Below are positions 8,765 through 18,570 of a stretch of 64,000 nt of DNA, piece by piece. Source of the stretch: Pararhodobacter marinus (lineage in GTDB: Bacteria; Pseudomonadota; Alphaproteobacteria; Rhodobacterales; Rhodobacteraceae); the NCBI RefSeq assembly GCF_003122215.1, contig NZ_QEYD01000013.1:62001-126000 (forward strand), in the 5' to 3' direction. The notes under the pieces were generated by a model. That model saw only the letters and a program-made list of their open reading frames with translations, had not been told where the DNA came from and did no database searches. Positions within the stretch are counted from its first letter, which is position 1; every line of letters begins with the position of its first letter. Both the position numbers and the translations under genes were made by a program.

Positions 8765-8850
8765 GGGGGCAGCGGGCCCCCTTGCTCTTGCCGGCCGGAT
8801 CGACGGGGCGTCGACGGCGCTCCCGAAGAGAGTATTTGAGGCAAAGTGAA
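8765..8850 (+). terminator. hairpin and degenerate repeat box downstream of pal
   Basis: GGGGGC (8765-8770) pairs with GCCCCC (8776-8781) around a five-base loop, followed by TTGCTCTT, a weak intrinsic terminator. About 40 bases later a box containing GAGTATTTGAGGCAAAG (about 8829-8845) resembles the better-kept hairpin-plus-box elements at 34075-34139 and 40726-40783, so this is probably a decayed copy of the same repeat. Confidence 0.5.
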
Positions 8851-8861
8851 GGGGCAGGGTC

Positions 8862-10118
8862 GTGAGCGGCGCTGCCCTTTCGGCCATCCGGACGGCCTGT
8901 GGCGGGCTGGAGCGGGTGGGCGTCGCGGTCTCGGGGGGCGGGGATTCGGTCGCGGCGCTGGTTCTGGCGGTCGCGGCGCTGGGTCCCGCACGCGTGGCGG
9001 CGGTGACGGTCGATCATGGCCTGCGCGCGGAGGCTGCCGGGGAAGCGGCCGGGGTGGCCGCCTTGTGCGCGCGGCTGGGGGTGGCGCATGACATCCTGCG
9101 CTGGGAGGCCGGGCCGCAGGGCGGCAACCTGATGGACGCCGCGCGCGCGGCGCGGTTCGCGTTGATCGGGAACTGGGCGCGGGGCCGCGTGGACGCGGTG
9201 GTGCTGGCGCATACGCTGGACGACCAGGCCGAGACGGTGCTGATGCGGCTGGCGCGGGGCTCGGGCGTGGACGGGCTGTCGGGCATGGCCGCGCGGCGGC
9301 AGGCCCGGGGCGTCGTGTGGCTGAGGCCCTTCCTGGAGGTTTCGCGTGCGGATCTGCGCGACGCGTTGCAGGCGCGCGGGATCGGCTGGGTCGAGGATCC
9401 GACCAATGCCGATCCGCGATTCCTGCGCGTGCGGGCGCGGCAGGCGCTGGACGGGTTACGGGCGCTGGGGATCGAAGCCGGGGGGCTGGTGCGGACCGCC
9501 GGGCGCATGGCGCGGGCGCGCGAGGCGCTGGAGGCGCAGGCGCAGGCGGTTCTGGCGCGCGACCTGCGCGAGGAGCGGGGCGTCCTGATCCTGCGCGGCG
9601 CGCTGGCCGACGAGACCGATGAGATCCGGGCGCGGATCATGGCGCATCTGGCGATGGCGTTGTCGGGCGCGGCCTATCGGCCGCGTTTCGACGCGCTGCA
9701 GCGCTGGATGGCGGCGGGCGAGGGGACGCTGATGGGCTGCGTGCTGTGGCGCGAGGGCGCGGATTGGCGGCTGGCGCGCGAGGCCCGGGCGGTCGAGGCC
9801 CTGCGGGTGCCGGTGGGCGCGGTCTGGGACGGGCGCTGGCGGGCAGAGGCGCCCGACGCGGCAGCGATGGCGGCAGAGGGCACCGAGATTCGCGCGCTGG
9901 GCGAATCGGGGCTGGCTGTCTTGGGCCGTCAGGCGCGTGCGGGTCTGCATCCGCATCCGCGCGAGACCGGCTTGCCGCGCGGCGTGATGGCGGGATTGCC
10001 GGCGATCTGGCGCGACGAGGCGCTGGTGGCCGCGCCGCTGGTTTTCTGGCCCGAAGGATGGTCGCTGACTGCGCGACCCGTCGCCGCGTTCCATGACACG
10101 CCGTCACAATCGCATTGA
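8862..10118 (+). CDS. tilS: tRNA(Ile)-lysidine synthase TilS
   Basis: ATP-dependent enzyme that attaches lysine to C34 of the CAU-anticodon isoleucine tRNA, changing it to read AUA. The N-type ATP pyrophosphatase loop appears as [13 protein letters not shown] (residues about 21-33), where most homologues read SGGxDS. The second motif ([19 protein letters not shown]) and the RPFLEVSR region with its following DPTN segment match the family. GTG start at 8862 with AGGGGCAGGG before it; 418 residues. The C-terminal half is alanine/arginine-rich and less conserved. ftsH follows. Confidence 0.93.
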   Translation: MSGAALSAIRTACGGLERVGVAVSGGGDSVAALVLAVAALGPARVAAVTVDHGLRAEAAGEAAGVAALCARLGVAHDILRWEAGPQGGNLMDAARAARFALIGNWARGRVDAVVLAHTLDDQAETVLMRLARGSGVDGLSGMAARRQARGVVWLRPFLEVSRADLRDALQARGIGWVEDPTNADPRFLRVRARQALDGLRALGIEAGGLVRTAGRMARAREALEAQAQAVLARDLREERGVLILRGALADETDEIRARIMAHLAMALSGAAYRPRFDALQRWMAAGEGTLMGCVLWREGADWRLAREARAVEALRVPVGAVWDGRWRAEAPDAAAMAAEGTEIRALGESGLAVLGRQARAGLHPHPRETGLPRGVMAGLPAIWRDEALVAAPLVFWPEGWSLTARPVAAFHDTPSQSH

Positions 10119-10185
10119 AGTCACCCGCTGCATCACTATCTTAAGCGCATCTGGCCCATCGGGCCGTCGTTTTTGGGAGAGCCCC

Positions 10186-12102
10186 GTGGGCAACGCGCGC
10201 AATTTCGCCTTCTGGATCGTGCTGTTCTTCCTGATGATCGTTCTGTTCACGTTGTTCAACAACGGGTCCACGACGAGCAGCGGGCGGAGCATCGGCTATT
10301 CGGATTTCCTGCAAAGGGTCGAAGCCGGGGATGTGAGCCGGGTCGTGATCGACGGCGAGACGCTGCGCGTGACCGACCGTTCGGGCACCGCCTACACGAC
10401 CATCCGACCCTCGGGCGAGAACCCGACCGAGCGGCTTCTGGAATCCGACGTCGCGGTCGAGGCGCGTCCGCAAGAGCGCTCGGGCCTGATGTCGGCGCTG
10501 TCGGTCTGGCTGCCTTTCCTGCTGCTGATCGGCGTGTGGATCTTCTTCATGAACCGCATGCAGGGCGGCGGGCGCGGGGGCGCGATGGGCTTTGGCAAGT
10601 CCAAGGCCAAGCTGCTGACCGAAAAGCACGGCCGCGTGACCTTTGACGATGTCGCCGGCATCGACGAGGCCAAGGAAGAGCTGGAAGAGATCGTCGAATT
10701 CCTGCGCAATCCGCAGAAATTCAGCCGTCTGGGCGGCAAGATCCCCAAGGGCGCGCTGCTGGTGGGCCCTCCGGGCACGGGTAAGACGCTGCTGGCGCGC
10801 GCGATCGCGGGCGAGGCGGGCGTGCCGTTCTTCACCATCTCGGGCTCGGACTTCGTCGAGATGTTCGTGGGTGTCGGTGCCAGCCGCGTGCGCGACATGT
10901 TCGAACAGGCCAAGAAGAACGCCCCCTGCATCGTCTTCATCGACGAGATCGACGCCGTGGGCCGGTCGCGTGGCGTGGGCTATGGCGGTGGCAATGACGA
11001 GCGCGAGCAGACGCTGAACCAGCTTCTGGTCGAGATGGACGGTTTCGAGGCCAATGAAGGCATCATCATCGTCGCCGCGACCAACCGCCCCGACGTTCTG
11101 GATCCCGCGCTGCTGCGTCCCGGTCGTTTCGACCGTCAGGTGCAGGTGCCCAATCCCGACATCAAGGGTCGCGAGCGTATTCTGGGCGTCCACGCCCGCA
11201 AGGTGCCGCTGGGGCCGAACGTGGATCTGCGCATCATCGCGCGGGGTACGCCGGGCTTCTCGGGGGCGGATCTGGCGAACCTTGTGAACGAGGCCGCGCT
11301 GATGGCCGCGCGCAAGAACCGCCGCTTCGTGACCATGCAGGATTTCGAGGACGCCAAGGACAAGGTGATGATGGGCTCCGAACGGCGCTCGATGGTCATG
11401 ACCGAGGACGAGAAGAAGCTGACCGCCTATCACGAGGCCGGGCACGCGGTCGTCGGCCTGCACGTCCCGCAGCACGATCCGATCCACAAGGCGACGATCA
11501 TCCCGCGCGGTCGCGCGCTGGGCCTGGTCCTGTCGCTGCCCGAGCGCGACCAGCTGAGCGTGACCTACACCAAGTACAAGTCCAAGATCGCCATGGCGAT
11601 GGGCGGCAAGGTGGCCGAGGAGCTGATCTTCGGCAAGGAAAACGTGACCTCGGGCGCGTCCTCGGACATCCAGCAGGTGTCCAAGATCGCGCGGGCGATG
11701 GTGACGCAGTTCGGCTTCTCGGACGAGCTGGGCCATATCGACTATGCCAACGAGCAGCAATCCTATCTGGGGAACTACTCGGGCGGGACGAATGCCAGCC
11801 AGGAAACCCAGAAGAAGATCGACGAGGAAGTGCGCAAGATCGTCGACGAAGGGTATCAGACCGCCAAGCGGATCCTGACCGAACATGCCGACGAGCTGGA
11901 AAACCTGGCGCAGGGTCTGCTGGAATACGAGACGCTGACCGGCTCGGAAATCACCCGCGTGATGCGCGGCGAAGGCCCGGGCCGCGACGAGGACGACGCG
12001 CCCAATTCCGGCGGCGGCCTGCCCTCGGTCGCGTCGATCCCGAAAACGCGCCCGCGTCCGCGCGGCGACGATGGCGGGATGGAGCCCAATCCGAGCGCCT
12101 GA
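10186..12102 (+). CDS. ftsH: ATP-dependent zinc metalloprotease FtsH
   Basis: Membrane-anchored AAA+ protease that degrades misfolded membrane proteins and regulators. Two N-terminal membrane helices (about 8-24 and 103-123) flank a periplasmic segment. The Walker A GPPGTGKT is at 194-201, Walker B is FIDEIDAVG at 251-259, the second region of homology is around 298-317, and the zinc site is HEAGH at 416-420. The C-terminus is a disordered Pro/Gly-rich tail. I chose the GTG at 10186 with GGGAGA just upstream; 638 residues, normal for the family. Confidence 0.97.
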   Translation: MGNARNFAFWIVLFFLMIVLFTLFNNGSTTSSGRSIGYSDFLQRVEAGDVSRVVIDGETLRVTDRSGTAYTTIRPSGENPTERLLESDVAVEARPQERSGLMSALSVWLPFLLLIGVWIFFMNRMQGGGRGGAMGFGKSKAKLLTEKHGRVTFDDVAGIDEAKEELEEIVEFLRNPQKFSRLGGKIPKGALLVGPPGTGKTLLARAIAGEAGVPFFTISGSDFVEMFVGVGASRVRDMFEQAKKNAPCIVFIDEIDAVGRSRGVGYGGGNDEREQTLNQLLVEMDGFEANEGIIIVAATNRPDVLDPALLRPGRFDRQVQVPNPDIKGRERILGVHARKVPLGPNVDLRIIARGTPGFSGADLANLVNEAALMAARKNRRFVTMQDFEDAKDKVMMGSERRSMVMTEDEKKLTAYHEAGHAVVGLHVPQHDPIHKATIIPRGRALGLVLSLPERDQLSVTYTKYKSKIAMAMGGKVAEELIFGKENVTSGASSDIQQVSKIARAMVTQFGFSDELGHIDYANEQQSYLGNYSGGTNASQETQKKIDEEVRKIVDEGYQTAKRILTEHADELENLAQGLLEYETLTGSEITRVMRGEGPGRDEDDAPNSGGGLPSVASIPKTRPRPRGDDGGMEPNPSA

Positions 12103-12136
12103 CGCCCCGGCGGATCGCCGATCCGCCCTTGCATTC

Positions 12137-12169
12137 AGCCCGGCACCGCGCGACGGTGCCGGGCTTTTT
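12137..12169 (+). terminator. intrinsic terminator after ftsH
   Basis: A perfect 12-base stem (12137-12148 with 12154-12165) and five-base loop is followed by a run of T at 12165-12169. It closes the tol-pal-tilS-ftsH run. Confidence 0.9.
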
Positions 12170-12196
12170 CATGCGTGAAGGAAAAGGATCCCCGCC

Positions 12197-12796
12197 ATGC
12201 CCGCGCTTGCCAAGACCCGTTTTGAAGCCGAAATCGTCTGGCTGGGCATCGTGCCGGACCGGGATGCCGCGCTGGAATCGCAACCGCTCGAGCGGATGGA
12301 ACTGACCTTTGACGGCCCGGCGGGCGAGACGCATGGCGGGATGACCCGGCCCTCCTGCTCGCGCGTGATGGGGCTGTATCCCCGCAACACGCCCATCCGC
12401 AATGCGCGCCAATTGTCGATCCTGTCGGTCGAGGAACTGGACCAGATTGCCGCCGAGATGGGGCTCAAGACGCTGAACCCGGCTCTGGTCGGGGCGACGA
12501 TGGTGATTCGCGGTATCCCGGATTTCAGCCATGTGCCGCCCTCGTCGCGGCTGCTGGCGGGCTCGGGCGCGTCGGTCACGGTGGATATGGAAAACCGGCC
12601 CTGCACCTTGCCCGCGCGCCCGATCGAGACCGCGCATCCCGGCTTCGGCAAGGCGTTCAAGGGTGCCGCCAGGGGCCGGCGCGGCGTGACCGCCTGGGTC
12701 GAGGCCGAGGGCGCCGTGGCCCTGGGCGACAAGCTGCGGCTCTTCGTGCCGGACCAGCCGGTCTGGGCAGAACGGGAAATTATGAACACCGAGTGA
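12197..12796 (+). CDS. MOSC domain-containing protein
   Basis: MOSC domains are related to the C-terminal domain of molybdenum cofactor sulfurases and are thought to handle sulfur or bind molybdopterin; the role of this stand-alone 199-residue form is unknown. Supporting segments are RQLSILSVEELDQIAAEMG, LNPALVGATMVIRGIPDFSHVPP (the usual place for the LRxN-type motif) and the strand GDKLRLFVPD near the end. There is no signal peptide. Purines GAAGGAAAAGGA precede the ATG. It stands alone between two regulated units. Confidence 0.8.
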   Translation: MPALAKTRFEAEIVWLGIVPDRDAALESQPLERMELTFDGPAGETHGGMTRPSCSRVMGLYPRNTPIRNARQLSILSVEELDQIAAEMGLKTLNPALVGATMVIRGIPDFSHVPPSSRLLAGSGASVTVDMENRPCTLPARPIETAHPGFGKAFKGAARGRRGVTAWVEAEGAVALGDKLRLFVPDQPVWAEREIMNTE

Positions 12797-12840
12797 TCCG
12801 CGGCTTTCCGATCGGAAACGCGGGGCGGCGGAAAACCACC

Positions 12841-12870
12841 CGGACAGGTCGCAATAGGCATGTATACAAT
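12841..12870 (+). promoter_or_regulatory. possible promoter/operator upstream of fhs
   Basis: TATACA (12863-12868) can serve as a -10, with CGGACA 16 bases upstream as a weak -35. The core TGTATACA (12861-12868) is a perfect 8-base palindrome and, extended to TGTATACAAT, resembles sites bound by GntR/FCD regulators. It lies about 55 bases before the fhs start. Weak evidence only. Confidence 0.3.
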
Positions 12871-12923
12871 CGTGCTCGCCCGATAAGTCTGGCGCAAGCC
12901 AGGCAAGTGCAGGGAGGGCTTTC

Positions 12924-14600
12924 ATGTCATTCAAGACCGATATCGAGATCGCGCGCGAAGCGAAGAAGAAACCGATCATGGAGATCGGCGAGAAACTGGG
13001 GATCCCGGCGGCCGATCTGCTGCCCTATGGCCATGACAAGGCCAAGGTGAGCCAGGATTTCATCACCTCGCTGGCCGATCGTCCCGACGGCAAGCTGATC
13101 CTCGTGACCGCGATCAACCCGACCCCCGCCGGCGAAGGCAAGACCACGACCACCGTGGGTCTGGGCGACGGCCTGAACCGGATCGGCAAGAAAGCCGTGA
13201 TCTGTATCCGCGAAGCCTCGCTCGGGCCGAATTTCGGCATGAAGGGCGGCGCTGCGGGCGGCGGTTATGCCCAGGTCGTGCCGATGGAGGAAATGAACCT
13301 CCACTTCACCGGCGATTTCCACGCGATCACCTCGGCGCATAACCTGCTGTCGGCGATGATCGACAACCACATCTACTGGGGCAATTCGCTGGAAATCGAC
13401 CAGCGCCGCGTCGTCTGGCGCCGCGTCATGGACATGAACGACCGCGCGCTGCGGGACGTCGTCTCGTCGCTGGGCGGCGTGGCGAACGGCTTCCCGCGCC
13501 AGACCGGCTTCGACATCACCGTCGCGTCCGAAGTCATGGCGATCCTCTGCCTGTCGAAGGATCTCGAAGACCTGCAGAAGCGTCTGGGCGACATCGTCGT
13601 GGCCTATACCCGTGATCGGACGCCGATCTATTGCCGCGACATCAAGGCCGACGGCGCGATGACGGTGCTGCTGAAGGACGCGATGCAGCCCAACCTCGTG
13701 CAGACGCTGGAAAACAACCCCGCCTTCGTGCATGGCGGCCCCTTCGCCAATATCGCGCATGGCTGCAACTCGGTCATCGCCACCAAGACCGCGCTGAAAC
13801 TGGGCGACTACGTCGTCACCGAAGCCGGTTTCGGGGCTGATCTGGGCGCCGAGAAATTCTTCGACATCAAGTGCCGCAAGGCCGGTCTGAAGCCCGCCGC
13901 TTCGGTGCTGGTCGCCACGGTGCGCGCGATGAAGATGAATGGCGGCGTCGCCAAGGCCGATCTGGGCGCCGAGAACGTGGCCGCGGTCAAGAAGGGCTGC
14001 CCGAACCTGGGGCGTCACATCTCGAACGTGAAGAGCTTCGGCGTGCCGGTCGTCGTGGCGATCAACCACTTCCACTCGGATACCGATGCCGAGATCGAAG
14101 CGGTGAAAGCCTATGTCGCCGAGCAGGGGGCCGAGGCCATCGTCTGCAAGCACTGGGCGCATGGGTCGGCCGGGATCGAAGAACTGGCGCACAAGGTCGT
14201 GTCGATGGCCGAATCGGGCACGTCGAACTTCTCGCCGATCTATCCCGACGAGATGAGCCTGTTCGAGAAGATCGAAACCGTCGCCAAGCGCATCTACCAC
14301 GCCGACGAGGTGATCGCCGACAAGTCGATCCGCGCGCAGCTGAAAGCGTGGGAAGAAGCGGGCTACGGCCACTTCCCGGTCTGCATGGCGAAAACGCAGT
14401 ATTCGTTCTCGACCGATCCCAACCTGCGCGGCGCGCCCACCGGCCATTCGGTCCCGGTGCGCGAGGTCCGGCTGTCGGCAGGCGCGGGCTTCATCGTCGT
14501 GATCTGCGGTGAGATCATGACCATGCCCGGTCTGCCACGCGCGCCGGCGGCCGAAACGATCCGCATCAACGAATCGGGCTTCGTCGAAGGCCTGTTCTGA
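12924..14600 (+). CDS. fhs: formate-tetrahydrofolate ligase
   Basis: Couples formate, ATP and tetrahydrofolate to 10-formyl-THF; in methyl-group catabolism it can run backwards to release formate and make ATP. 558 residues, the full family length. The P-loop is TPAGEGKTT (residues 67-75), followed by [18 protein letters not shown] (most homologues have EPSLGP) and [15 protein letters not shown]. The C-terminus shows [15 protein letters not shown]. Ribosome site AGGGAGGG. It is followed by a terminator-like hairpin and two folD genes, forming a complete one-carbon oxidation block. Confidence 0.97.
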   Translation: MSFKTDIEIAREAKKKPIMEIGEKLGIPAADLLPYGHDKAKVSQDFITSLADRPDGKLILVTAINPTPAGEGKTTTTVGLGDGLNRIGKKAVICIREASLGPNFGMKGGAAGGGYAQVVPMEEMNLHFTGDFHAITSAHNLLSAMIDNHIYWGNSLEIDQRRVVWRRVMDMNDRALRDVVSSLGGVANGFPRQTGFDITVASEVMAILCLSKDLEDLQKRLGDIVVAYTRDRTPIYCRDIKADGAMTVLLKDAMQPNLVQTLENNPAFVHGGPFANIAHGCNSVIATKTALKLGDYVVTEAGFGADLGAEKFFDIKCRKAGLKPAASVLVATVRAMKMNGGVAKADLGAENVAAVKKGCPNLGRHISNVKSFGVPVVVAINHFHSDTDAEIEAVKAYVAEQGAEAIVCKHWAHGSAGIEELAHKVVSMAESGTSNFSPIYPDEMSLFEKIETVAKRIYHADEVIADKSIRAQLKAWEEAGYGHFPVCMAKTQYSFSTDPNLRGAPTGHSVPVREVRLSAGAGFIVVICGEIMTMPGLPRAPAAETIRINESGFVEGLF

Positions 14601-14605
14601 TGGTC

Positions 14606-14639
14606 CGGGCCGGCAGGGATATCCCTTGCCGGCCCGTTT
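14606..14639 (+). terminator. intrinsic terminator after fhs
   Basis: CGGGCCGGCA-GGG pairs with CCC-T-TGCCGGCCCG around an ATAT loop, with one bulged base, then GTTTC. The stem is strong and the T-run short, so termination may be partial and allow read-through into folD. Confidence 0.7.
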
Positions 14640-14764
14640 CCCGCCGAGGCGGGGCCGTTCCTTGCCGCTCGGTCGCTGCGGGCCGGGATCGGTTATCACG
14701 GCGGTAAGGCCGTCGCGCTTATTCTGGGCCGGGGTGCCGCATCACCGCTGCGCGCCCTGACCGA

Positions 14765-14784
14765 CGGCGGCCCCGGGGCCGCCG
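14765..14784. promoter_or_regulatory. 20-base perfect palindrome upstream of the first folD
   Basis: CGGCGGCCCCGGGGCCGCCG reads the same on both strands and lies about 42 bases before the folD ATG, in a 225-base gap with no gene. It could be an operator or, in RNA, a tight hairpin. All-G/C composition makes chance possible. Confidence 0.35.
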
Positions 14785-14825
14785 CGATCCGACATACGAC
14801 GTCCTCAGCGATCAGGAGTAGATCC

Positions 14826-15707
14826 ATGCGAGCCGCGATCATCGATGGAAAGGGCATCGCCGCGCAGATGCGGTCCGAGAATGCCACCGAAGCCCGGGAA
14901 CTGGCCGAGCAGGGCTGGCAGCCGAGGCTGGTGTCGATCTCGGTCGGCGATACGGCCGCAGCCGAGCTTTACGTCCGCAACCAGCAGAAGACGGCGGAAT
15001 CCTCGGGCGTCGAGTTCGAGGCGCGCAATTATCCCGAAACGATCTCGATGGAGCAGCTGGTGGGCGTGCTGCACGGGCTCAACGCCGATCCGCGCGTGAA
15101 CGGGATCATCATCCAGCGCCCGCTGCCCGCGCATATCCCGGTGAAGACGCTGCAGAAAGCCGTGCATCCGCTCAAGGATGTCGAGGGCATGCACCCGTCA
15201 TCCATCGGCAACATCGTCTATAACGATCTGGCGCTGGGGCCCTGTACCGCCGTCGCAGCGGTCGAGATCCTGAAGACGCTGCCGCTGAAGCTGGAAGGGC
15301 TGGACGTCACGGTGATCGGTCACAGCGAGATCGTCGGCAAGCCCATCGCCTTCCTGCTGATGGGGCTGGGGGCGACGGTGACGGTCTGTCACCACATGAC
15401 CCGTTCGGTGGCGATGCACAGCCGCGCCGCGGATGCGGTGTTCGTGGCGGTGGGCAAGCCCGGGCTTGTGACGGGCGACATGCTCAAACCCGGGGCGGCG
15501 CTGATCGATATCGGCATCAACCGGGTGGACGGAAAGACCGTGGGCGACGCGGATTTCGACAGCTGCGCCGAGGTGGCGGGCTGGATCACGCCGGTGCCCG
15601 GCGGGGTCGGGCCGGTGACGGTGGCCACGCTGATGAAGAACGCGGTGCTGGCGACGCGGCTGCAGATGGCGCATTACCGCGCCGCTTTTGCCAATACCGA
15701 AGCCTGA
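14826..15707 (+). CDS. divergent FolD paralogue, predicted methylene-THF dehydrogenase without cyclohydrolase
   Basis: Member of the FolD family (5,10-methylene-THF dehydrogenase/cyclohydrolase), 293 residues, with the Rossmann motif VIGHSEIVGKPIAFLLMG and the C-terminal [16 protein letters not shown]. The active site is altered. The invariant tyrosine is kept (Y49 in ELYVRNQQK), but the lysine four residues later is Gln53; the equivalent human residue is K56, required for the cyclohydrolase step. The second aspartate of KDVDG is glutamate (KDVEG, E120). Gln97 of the folate site is kept (IIIQRPLP). A canonical folD follows 66 bases downstream, so this copy is free to specialise. Ribosome site AGGAG. 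Confidence 0.85.
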   Translation: MRAAIIDGKGIAAQMRSENATEARELAEQGWQPRLVSISVGDTAAAELYVRNQQKTAESSGVEFEARNYPETISMEQLVGVLHGLNADPRVNGIIIQRPLPAHIPVKTLQKAVHPLKDVEGMHPSSIGNIVYNDLALGPCTAVAAVEILKTLPLKLEGLDVTVIGHSEIVGKPIAFLLMGLGATVTVCHHMTRSVAMHSRAADAVFVAVGKPGLVTGDMLKPGAALIDIGINRVDGKTVGDADFDSCAEVAGWITPVPGGVGPVTVATLMKNAVLATRLQMAHYRAAFANTEA

Positions 15708-15773
15708 GGCGCTCGCGCCCGGGACAGAACGAGACGGGGTCGCAGACGCGACCCGCAAGCGAGGGAGAGACGG

Positions 15774-16676
15774 ATGAGCGCAACCATCATCGACGGCAAG
15801 GCTTTCGCGGCCAAGGTCCGCGAACAGGTCGCGGGCCATGTGCAGCGGCTGAAGGATGAAAACGGCCTGACCCCGGGTCTGGCCGTGGTGCTGGTGGGCG
15901 AGGACCCGGCAAGCCAGGTCTATGTGAAGTCGAAGGGCAAGCAGACCACCGAGGTCGGCATGAACTCGTTTGAGCACAAGCTGCCCGCCGACACGTCCGA
16001 GGCCGATCTGCTGGCGCTGATCGACCAGCTCAACAAGGATGCGTCGGTGCATGGCATCCTGGTGCAGCTGCCGCTGCCGGGGCATCTGAACAGCGATCTG
16101 GTGATCAATTCCATCGACCCGGCCAAGGATGTCGACGGCTTCCACATCTCGAATGTGGGGCTTCTGGGTACCGGCCAGAAGTCGATGGTTCCCTGCACGC
16201 CGCTGGGTTGCCTGATGATGCTGCGCGACCATCTGGGCAGCCTGTCGGGGCTCAACGCCGTGGTCGTGGGCCGGTCGAACATCGTCGGCAAGCCGATGGC
16301 GCAGCTTCTTCTGGGCGACAGCTGCACGGTGACCATCGCGCATAGCCGCACCAAGGATCTGGGCGCGGTCTGCCGGCAGGCCGATATCCTCGTCGCCGCC
16401 GTGGGCCGCCCAGAAATGATCCCGGGCGACTGGGTGAAGCCGGGCGCGACCGTGATCGACGTGGGCATCAACCGCATCGACGCGCCTGAAAAGGGCGAGG
16501 GCAAGACGCGGCTGGTGGGCGACGTGCATTTCGACAGCGCGGCGGCGGTCGCGGGCGCGATCACCCCGGTGCCGGGCGGCGTGGGGCCGATGACCATCGC
16601 CTGCCTGCTGGCCAACACGCTGACGGCGGCCTGCCGTGCGAACGGCCTGGCCGAGCCTCAGGGCCTGACGGCCTGA
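15774..16676 (+). CDS. folD: bifunctional methylene-THF dehydrogenase/methenyl-THF cyclohydrolase FolD
   Basis: Canonical FolD, 300 residues, interconverting 5,10-methylene-THF, 5,10-methenyl-THF and 10-formyl-THF with NADP+. All catalytic residues are present: Y50 and K54 in [10 protein letters not shown]98 in LVQLPLP, and both aspartates of KDVDG (119 and 121). The nucleotide-binding region [18 protein letters not shown] and the end [16 protein letters not shown] are standard. GAGGGAGAGACGG precedes the ATG. Together with fhs it completes the route between methylene-THF and formate. Confidence 0.96.
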   Translation: MSATIIDGKAFAAKVREQVAGHVQRLKDENGLTPGLAVVLVGEDPASQVYVKSKGKQTTEVGMNSFEHKLPADTSEADLLALIDQLNKDASVHGILVQLPLPGHLNSDLVINSIDPAKDVDGFHISNVGLLGTGQKSMVPCTPLGCLMMLRDHLGSLSGLNAVVVGRSNIVGKPMAQLLLGDSCTVTIAHSRTKDLGAVCRQADILVAAVGRPEMIPGDWVKPGATVIDVGINRIDAPEKGEGKTRLVGDVHFDSAAAVAGAITPVPGGVGPMTIACLLANTLTAACRANGLAEPQGLTA

Positions 16677-16700
16677 GTTTCGGGATCCTGTGGTTCTTCG

Positions 16701-16727
16701 AAAGGCGCGGCTTCGGTCGCGCCTTTT
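16701..16727. terminator. bidirectional terminator between folD and the thioesterase gene
   Basis: AAAGGCGCG (16701-16709) pairs perfectly with CGCGCCTTT (16718-16726) around GCTTCGGT. The A-run and T-run on the arms let it serve both the folD gene (plus) and the thioesterase gene (minus, ending at 16731). Confidence 0.8.
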
Positions 16728-16730
16728 GCG

Positions 16731-17156
16731 TCAGCGTTGCGCCACGGGGATCATCGTGCCCTGCAGAAGCGCCACGGATTTTCGCGTCTCGCCCTGCAGC
16801 GCAAAGACCTCGGCGGTGACGATCGTCAGCCGCTTGCCCGCGCGCATGACCTGACCCACGGCTTCCAGCGCCTCGCCCAAGGCGGGCGAGAGCAGGTTGA
16901 TCTTCATCTCGACCGTCATCACCTCGGTATCTCCGGGCATCATCGACAAGGCTGCATAGCCCGCCGCCGTGTCGCCCAGCGTGAAGGCCAGTCCCGCATG
17001 GGCCGCGCCGTGCTGCTGCCTGAGATGGTCGACGATGGGCGCGCGGATCACGCAGCGCCCGGGCTCGACCGAGATCAGGCTTGCCGCCAGCGTCTGCATC
17101 ATCGTCTGTTGCGCGAAACTGGCGCGCACGCGCGTTTCCATGGAGATGTCGGTCAT
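16731..17156 (-). CDS. PaaI-family hotdog thioesterase
   Basis: Small cytoplasmic acyl-CoA thioesterase of the PaaI/YiiD type, 141 residues. The family motif is visible as HLRQQHGAAHAGLAFTLGDTAAG (the HG..H.G....ADTA-like active-site loop), followed by strand TVEMKINLLSPA. Substrate is probably an aromatic or medium-chain acyl-CoA, which cannot be narrowed further. It lies downstream of the AAA ATPase gene on the same strand with a 72-base gap and is probably an independent housekeeping gene. Confidence 0.85.
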   Translation of the reverse strand: MTDISMETRVRASFAQQTMMQTLAASLISVEPGRCVIRAPIVDHLRQQHGAAHAGLAFTLGDTAAGYAALSMMPGDTEVMTVEMKINLLSPALGEALEAVGQVMRAGKRLTIVTAEVFALQGETRKSVALLQGTMIPVAQR

Positions 17157-17228
17157 GCTGGTTCCTCCCGCCGACAGGAAAGCCGGAAAGGCGGGCGCTG
17201 CCCAGCAGATCGTCGCGTCACGACCGTG

Positions 17229-18548
17229 TCAGCGGACGATGTCGGAATCCTTGACGAACATGTTGGACCAGGCGCGGTCGATCAACTCGGGCGACATGTG
17301 ATAGGGTTTCCCCTCGTAGTCGCAGATGGCGATGATCTGGTCGATCAGGAAGACCGGCTGATAGTTCGAATAGACGTTGTCGATCGTCGGATACTTGTTC
17401 TGCAACAGGTGGATCAGCGCGTCCTCGTTCAGCGGCACACGGCGTTTGCGCGCCACCAGCGCGAAGATCTTCAGGAAATCGGCCTGCGTCGGCCCATCGA
17501 TCTTGATCTTGAAGAAAATCCGCCTGAGCGCCGCCTGGTCGAAGATCGTATTGGGGTGGAAGTTGGTCGAGAAGATCACCAGCGTGTCGAAGGGCACGAT
17601 GAATTTCTCGCCCGAGGTCAGCGTCAGGATGTCGTAATTCATCTCGAGCGGGACGATCCAGCGGTTGACCAGCGCCTGTGGCGGCTCTTCCTGGCGGCCG
17701 AGGTCGTCGACGATGAACACCCCGCCCATCGCCTTGAACTGCAAGGGCGCCTGATAGGTGCGCGCGACGGGGTTGTATTTCAGCTCGAGCATGTCGAGCC
17801 TGAGCTCGCCGCCGGTGATGACGGTGGGCCGTTCGCACAGCACGTAGCGCGGGTCGTGGCGCGCGCCCTGGATCCGCAGCTGGCTGCCCTGCGGTTTGGG
17901 CGTGTCGATCTTGCGATGCACGATCGGGTCGTAGACGGCGATGACCTGTCCCGAATGCACCACCGCCATCGGCACGAAGACATGGTCCCCCAGCGCGTCA
18001 CGGATCCCGTTCGAGATCGAGGATTTCCCGTTGCCCGGCGGGCCATACATCAGGATTGACCGGCCCGAGGTGACGGCGGGGCCCAGATCGGCGAGCAGGG
18101 TTTCGGGCAGGATCAGGTCGCCCATCGCGGCGGTCAGCTGGTCGCGGGTGATCTTGACCTTGCGGATCGACTGCCGCCGGACCTGTTCACCATAAGCCTC
18201 AAGCGGCACAGGCATGGCGCCGTAATATTCCGAGATCGCCAGCGCCTGCTGCGCCCGCTGACGGCCCGCATCGGTCAGCTGATACCCCATCTCGGCAGAT
18301 TCGGCGGTGGCGTTCAGCGTGCCCATGGCTTCGATCAGCCGCTCGCCGCGCGCCTTGTCGATCAGTTGCTGAACCTGCGCGAAGGACAGGCAGACGATGC
18401 GCGCGATATCCGAGACATGGCTCAGCGACATGCGGAACATCGTCTTCAGCAGGATGTCGCGCATCAGCGTTTCGGGCAGGGCGGTATCGGCCAGCGTCGC
18501 GGGCGGCGGCGGCGGAAGGATGCGGGATTCGGGCGCCTGCTCGTTCAT
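17229..18548 (-). CDS. AAA+ ATPase associated with the tad locus
   Basis: A 439-residue cytoplasmic ATPase whose family name I cannot give. Residues 1-160 are a helical N-terminal domain beginning with a proline stretch (ILPPPPPATLAD). The ATPase core carries a Walker A YGPPGNGKSS near residue 187, a Walker B-like GGVFIVDDLGRQ, and an arginine-finger-like region after IFSTNFHPNTIFD. The VFIVDDLGRQEEPPQALVNRW segment resembles MoxR-like chaperone ATPases. It starts 22 bases after the prepilin peptidase gene ends, so it belongs to the pilus operon; a role in pilus assembly or regulation is inferred from position only. Confidence 0.75.
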   Translation of the reverse strand: MNEQAPESRILPPPPPATLADTALPETLMRDILLKTMFRMSLSHVSDIARIVCLSFAQVQQLIDKARGERLIEAMGTLNATAESAEMGYQLTDAGRQRAQQALAISEYYGAMPVPLEAYGEQVRRQSIRKVKITRDQLTAAMGDLILPETLLADLGPAVTSGRSILMYGPPGNGKSSISNGIRDALGDHVFVPMAVVHSGQVIAVYDPIVHRKIDTPKPQGSQLRIQGARHDPRYVLCERPTVITGGELRLDMLELKYNPVARTYQAPLQFKAMGGVFIVDDLGRQEEPPQALVNRWIVPLEMNYDILTLTSGEKFIVPFDTLVIFSTNFHPNTIFDQAALRRIFFKIKIDGPTQADFLKIFALVARKRRVPLNEDALIHLLQNKYPTIDNVYSNYQPVFLIDQIIAICDYEGKPYHMSPELIDRAWSNMFVKDSDIVR

Positions 18549-18570
18549 GGCCGGACCTCAGCGGGAAGCG

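Noticed and set aside
12927-14699. A 590-codon open frame on the minus strand across fhs
   Set aside because: It mirrors fhs codons and shows no domain; fhs is unmistakable on the plus strand.
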